A DNA stretch of 45,827 nucleotides from Rhodobacterales bacterium. Its GTDB lineage: Bacteria; Pseudomonadota; Alphaproteobacteria; Rhodobacterales; Rhodobacteraceae. The DNA lies in the NCBI GenBank assembly GCA_002746935.1, contig PDRW01000007.1, positions 1 through 45,827 on the forward strand, written 5' to 3'. A model generated the notes under the pieces. That model saw only the letters and a program-made list of their open reading frames with translations, made no database searches and was not told the DNA's origin. The position numbers were made by a program, and so were the translations under genes. How positions within the stretch are numbered: position 1 is the stretch's first letter; every line of letters starts with the position of its first letter. Below, one piece after another: positions 42,450-45,827 of the stretch.

Positions 42450-44347
42450 GCCATGGTCTCGCAGAGACCGGCCTTGTCAGATGGGCCCGCCATCGTTTGC
42501 AGCGCCAGCTTGGCCTGGTCGCGGCGGGGCTGATCCTGATCGCCTCGGCGGCCTTTCTGGTGCTGGTGACGGCGCAATACAAGTCGAGCATCCTGCGGGC
42601 CAACGAGCGCGCGTCGCTCAACGTGAACCTGCTGCTGCAGGCGGCGCTGGAAAACGCGATGATCAACCGCGACCTCGAGGGTCTGCAAGGCATTGTCGCC
42701 CGGCTCGGCCAGCAGGAAAACGTTACCAGCGTGTTCATCGCCAACCCTGAGGGCGAAATCCGGTTTTCGTCGGACCCTGCCCTGCTCCACCACCCGCTTT
42801 CCGATGCCGGTTTCGATCAGGCGCTGCAAAGCGGCGAGACCTACACCGGTTTCCGGGCGCTGGCCTCGGGCCAGGAGGTGCTGCGCAGCATCAATCCGGT
42901 GCACAACCAGCCGCGTTGCACAGGGTGCCACGGGGCGATCGCCGACCACCCGATCAACGGGCTGTTACTGGTTGATTACGATGCCTCCGGGGTGCGTGCC
43001 ACCGTCCGGCGCGGGGCCTGGCTGCTGGCGGGGCTCGGGCTCGTGGTGCTGATACTGCTGGAAGCAGGGCTGTGGATCGCCGTGCGCCGGGTGGTGCTCA
43101 GCCGGCTGACCGAGCTGTCTGCCACAGCGCGCACCTTCGCAGCCGGCAATCTGGCGGCGCGCACCGGCGCGCGCGCCGCGGGCAAGGCGGCGGAGGGCGG
43201 CGACGAGCTCACCCGCCTTGGCGCCAGTTTCGACGACATGGCCGACCAGATCGAGACCAGCGTGAGCGAGATGCGCGCGGCGCATTCGGCCTTGCAGGTG
43301 CTGATCGACGCCATCCCCGACGGCGTGCGTGTGATCGGCCCGGATTACCGGATCGTGATGGCCAACAAGGCCTATTGCCACCAGATCGGGGCCAGCCCCG
43401 AAGAGGTGATCGGAGAGCCCTGTTACGCCTCGAGTCACAAACGCAAGACCCGCTGCGTGCCGACCCTGGTCTGCTGTCCGCTGGCGGAAATTCTGGGAAC
43501 GGGCAAACACGATCTGACCTGTTCGCATGTGCATGTGGACCGGACCGGCTCCGAAATTCCGGTCGAAGTGTCGGCGGCGGAGGTTTCGCTGCGGATCGAC
43601 GGGGTTGAAACCGCCTGCGTGGTCGAGTCGATCCGCGACATGGAGGCAGACCTGTCGTTCTCGCAAAAGCAGCGGCTCGCCGAGATGGGCAGCCTTGCCG
43701 CCGGGATCGCCCATGAGGTGAACAACCCGCTGGCCTCGATCAAACTGGCGCTGAAGGCGATCGGCTCGGGCATGGACCTGCCCGAAAACGTTCGCCAGAA
43801 CCTCCAGATCGCCGAGACCGAGATTGCCAATTGCCAGACCATCACCGAGAGCCTGCTCAGGCTTTCGGCCTTGCCGCAGGTGGAGCGCGAACTGGTCGAC
43901 CTCAGCGAGGCGATCCGCGACACCGCGACGCTGCTGTCTTTCGAGGCGACCCGGCTGGGGGTGGAGATCGTGCAGGACGTCACCGGACGGCCGCGCACGC
44001 TGGCGCGCGACAGCAATATCCGCAACCTGCTTTTCAACCTTGCGCTCAATGCGGTCCATGCCATGCCCGAAGGCGGAACCCTGCGCATGGCCTGCCGCAC
44101 CACGGGCGACACCGTGCTGATCGAGGTGGAGGATAACGGGGTCGGCATTTCGGACCGCGACATGGCGCGGATCTTCATGCCGTTCTGGACCCGCCGCGCC
44201 GACGGCAGCCGCGGGCGAGGCCTCGGCTTGGCGATCTGCTCGTCCATCGTTAAGAATCTGGGCGGGAGCATCAGGTTCAGATCGGAGGTCGGTGTGGGCA
44301 CCTGTGTTTCGGTCGAACTGCCAAATGCAGGAGATGGCGCGCCGTGA
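42446..44347 (+). CDS. Membrane sensor histidine kinase with a periplasmic c-type heme motif
   Basis: The product is 633 residues. Transmembrane helices at about 22-44 and 190-213 enclose a periplasmic domain whose end carries C158-T-G-C-H162, a heme-c attachment motif. Next are HAMP (about 213-280), a PAS domain (about 285-395) with an unusual set of Cys (311, 326, 337, 343, 344, 359), HisKA with His423 in AAGIAHEVNNP, and HATPase_c (N-box NLLFNLALNAVHAM, G1 DNGVGIS, G2 GRGLGLAIC). It probably senses redox state or a heme ligand and phosphorylates the next gene's product. The GTG start overlaps the previous stop (GTGA). Confidence 0.92.
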   Translation: MSHGLAETGLVRWARHRLQRQLGLVAAGLILIASAAFLVLVTAQYKSSILRANERASLNVNLLLQAALENAMINRDLEGLQGIVARLGQQENVTSVFIANPEGEIRFSSDPALLHHPLSDAGFDQALQSGETYTGFRALASGQEVLRSINPVHNQPRCTGCHGAIADHPINGLLLVDYDASGVRATVRRGAWLLAGLGLVVLILLEAGLWIAVRRVVLSRLTELSATARTFAAGNLAARTGARAAGKAAEGGDELTRLGASFDDMADQIETSVSEMRAAHSALQVLIDAIPDGVRVIGPDYRIVMANKAYCHQIGASPEEVIGEPCYASSHKRKTRCVPTLVCCPLAEILGTGKHDLTCSHVHVDRTGSEIPVEVSAAEVSLRIDGVETACVVESIRDMEADLSFSQKQRLAEMGSLAAGIAHEVNNPLASIKLALKAIGSGMDLPENVRQNLQIAETEIANCQTITESLLRLSALPQVERELVDLSEAIRDTATLLSFEATRLGVEIVQDVTGRPRTLARDSNIRNLLFNLALNAVHAMPEGGTLRMACRTTGDTVLIEVEDNGVGISDRDMARIFMPFWTRRADGSRGRGLGLAICSSIVKNLGGSIRFRSEVGVGTCVSVELPNAGDGAP

Positions 44348-45732
44348 ACAGAACCAGTCCCCCCCGCAGCATCCTCGTGGTCGAAGACGACCGCAGCCTC
44401 AACACGCTGCTGCTGAGCGAGCTTGAACGCAAGGGCTACGAGATGACCGGCGCCATGTCCTGCGCCGAGGCAAGAGCCGTGCTCGAAACCATGACGCCGG
44501 ATCTGATCCTGATCGACATCCGCCTGCCCGATTGCAACGGTCTGGAATTGCTGGTCGAATTCGCGCCGCGCACCCCGGTCATCACCATGACCGCCTATGG
44601 CGCGGTGGATCAGGCGGTGAAGGCGGTGCGCACCGGCGCCAGCGACTATCTGGTCAAGCCGGTGAGCTATGAGGCGCTGGAACTGGCGATCGAACGGGCT
44701 CTGGAAACGGCGGAACTCAAACGCGATCTGGCCTATTGGCAACAGCAGGCGCAGCAGGCGGCCTTCGGCGCGCTGATCGGCGACAGCCCGCCCATGGCCG
44801 AGATGCGCCGGATGATCGAGCTTTATTCCGCCGCCGGATCCGAAGTGCTGATCGAGGGCGAAAGCGGCGCGGGCAAGGAACTCGTGGCGCGCGCCATTCA
44901 TGAAGCCAGCGACCGGGCGGGAAAGCGTTTCGTGCCGGTCGATTGCGATCTGGCCGATGAATCCAGCCTCATTGCAGACCTGTTCGGCTATGAACGCGGC
45001 ACCTTTCCCGGCGCGGATACGCGGCACGAGGGCATTCTGGAGATCGCCGGCCGTGGCACGATCTATCTCAGCGACATCGCGGTAATGTCGCAATCCATGC
45101 AAAGCCGCCTGCTCAGGGTGCTCGAATCCGGCCGCTTCCGCCGCGTTGGCGGGGCCGAGGATGTGACCACCAGTGCCCGCATTCTGCTCGGCACCAGCGA
45201 GGATCTGCACGAGAGGGTCGAGGCCGGGCATTTCCGCTCGGAACTGTTCTTCCGCATCAGCGCCTACCGCATCCAGGTGCCGGCGCTGCGCGACCGCGGC
45301 GACGACATCATCGCGCTGGCCAGGTATTTCCTGAGCAACCGCAATTTTGACCGCGGCACCGGGAAGGAACTGGCGCCCGAAGCGCTCGACATGCTCCTTG
45401 CCTACGACTGGCCCGGCAACGTGCGCGAATTGCGCAATGCGATCGAGCGCGGGGTGATCGTGGCCGGCGGCGCCAAGGTGATCGGCCCGGATCATTTTGC
45501 CTTCGGCACCGCCTTGCGCGACCGCCACGGCGGCAACGCCGAAGGCGGGGTGACGCTGACCTTCGACAACGAGCCGACGCTGGACGACCTGCGCGCCGCC
45601 TATATGCGCCTGCTGCTGGAGCGGCACAACGGCAACCGCCGGGTGGTGGCCGGAATTCTCGGCATCAGCGAGCGCAACACCTACCGGCTGCTCTCGAAAC
45701 TGAACCTCACCCGGAACCCGGGCGGGGTTTAA
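44344..45732 (+). CDS. NtrC-family response regulator with degenerate sigma54-activation motifs
   Basis: The product is 462 residues. The receiver domain (10-120) has Asp58 as phosphorylation site. The AAA+ domain (about 143-370) keeps Walker A GESGAGKE (172-179), Arg fingers (298, 304) and WPGNVREL. The sigma54-contact loop GAFTGA reads GTFPGA (219-224), and the Walker B DE is SD (243-244). A Fis-type helix-turn-helix (about 425-455, [20 protein letters not shown]) ends the protein. It may therefore not activate sigma54 promoters in the usual way. The GTG start overlaps the kinase stop (GTGA). It most likely controls this cluster. Confidence 0.92.
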   Translation: MNRTSPPRSILVVEDDRSLNTLLLSELERKGYEMTGAMSCAEARAVLETMTPDLILIDIRLPDCNGLELLVEFAPRTPVITMTAYGAVDQAVKAVRTGASDYLVKPVSYEALELAIERALETAELKRDLAYWQQQAQQAAFGALIGDSPPMAEMRRMIELYSAAGSEVLIEGESGAGKELVARAIHEASDRAGKRFVPVDCDLADESSLIADLFGYERGTFPGADTRHEGILEIAGRGTIYLSDIAVMSQSMQSRLLRVLESGRFRRVGGAEDVTTSARILLGTSEDLHERVEAGHFRSELFFRISAYRIQVPALRDRGDDIIALARYFLSNRNFDRGTGKELAPEALDMLLAYDWPGNVRELRNAIERGVIVAGGAKVIGPDHFAFGTALRDRHGGNAEGGVTLTFDNEPTLDDLRAAYMRLLLERHNGNRRVVAGILGISERNTYRLLSKLNLTRNPGGV

Positions 45733-45744
45733 AGCGCCCGACCT

Positions 45745-45827
45745 TTAACCTGAGACATATCCGGCAGCCCTGAAGTAGTTCCAGCACTCTTCCGGAGAGA
45801 AGAGATCGCAGATTTCTGTGAGGGCGT
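45745..45827 (-). mobile_element. 3' end of an IS630-family transposase gene (cut by the window edge)
   Basis: The reverse strand is open from the edge to a TAA at 45747-45745. The 26 residues end ICDLFSPEECWNYFRAAGYVSG, closely like the C-terminal tails I know from IS630-type transposases (ICDLFTP.EC.NYF.AAGY). The stop is 12 bp after the regulator's stop codon. The terminal inverted repeat and TA target site, which would lie close by, cannot be identified with only one end visible. Confidence 0.7.

Overview
The window looks like a Rhodobacterales (Rhodobacteraceae-like) alphaproteobacterial chromosome. The base composition is GC-rich throughout. It carries a DUF2497 (PopZ-like) protein, a DUF1127 protein, a ligase-associated PdeM nuclease, a ruvCAB-ybgC-tolQRAB-pal-cpoB-tilS-ftsH block and an hflK-hflC-DUF2065-degP block. 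Species cannot be named from the sequence alone.

Layout. (1) 1-425: left edge. The 5' part of a tyrosine-recombinase gene reads off the window and lies directly behind the 3' end of a tRNA-Cys gene, the usual arrangement at one end of an integrated element. (2) 637-8685: rightward genes for a Pcm-like protein, a TolC-type outer-membrane protein, an unusually long repeat-rich DUF2497 protein, an AT-richer orphan lipoprotein, and a membrane glycosyltransferase with an N-terminal MshEN-like domain. (3) 8866-14081: a GntR/FadR regulator, a HAD phosphatase, a candidate 27-residue membrane peptide, PdeM, and the one-carbon enzymes FolD and Fhs. (4) 14322-26916: one long leftward series with many 4-base overlaps: ruvC-ruvA-ruvB, an unknown gene, thpR, ybgC, tolQ-tolR-tolA-tolB-pal-cpoB, tilS, ftsH. 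(5) 27224-33315: DUF1127 with a strong terminator, then leftward gor, hflK, hflC (with a methionine-rich repeat tail), DUF2065 and a DegP-type protease. (6) 33869-34812: a zinc alcohol dehydrogenase broken by an internal out-of-frame deletion, with its ribosome site and terminator intact. (7) 35234-45732: a rightward accessory cluster built around a DMSO-reductase-family molybdoenzyme. (8) 45745-45827: the 3' end of an IS630-like transposase gene running off the right edge.

The most interesting region is the molybdoenzyme cluster. In order it encodes an unknown secreted protein, a tiny exported protein made of Met-x-Gly triplets, a membrane-anchored six-heme cytochrome (class I cytochrome fused to a five-heme module), a Tat-exported DmsA-like catalytic subunit, a DmsB-like four-cluster ferredoxin, a TorD-like chaperone, a second ferredoxin-type protein, a histidine kinase with a periplasmic c-heme motif, and an NtrC-type response regulator whose sigma54-contact loop and Walker B motif are degenerate. 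No DmsC/NrfD-type membrane subunit is present, so electrons probably pass between the enzyme and the fused cytochrome. In the catalytic subunit the third ligand of the N-terminal iron-sulfur motif is His rather than Cys. The substrate is unknown. The sensor/regulator pair is translationally coupled to the enzyme genes.

Two further themes recur. A short element, G(A/C)GTATTT-N3-(A/C)CAGGAAAA, occurs four times plus one diverged copy; two copies supply the ribosome site of a gene. Short perfect or near-perfect tandem duplications (11-28 bp) occur at many places, some across stop codons.
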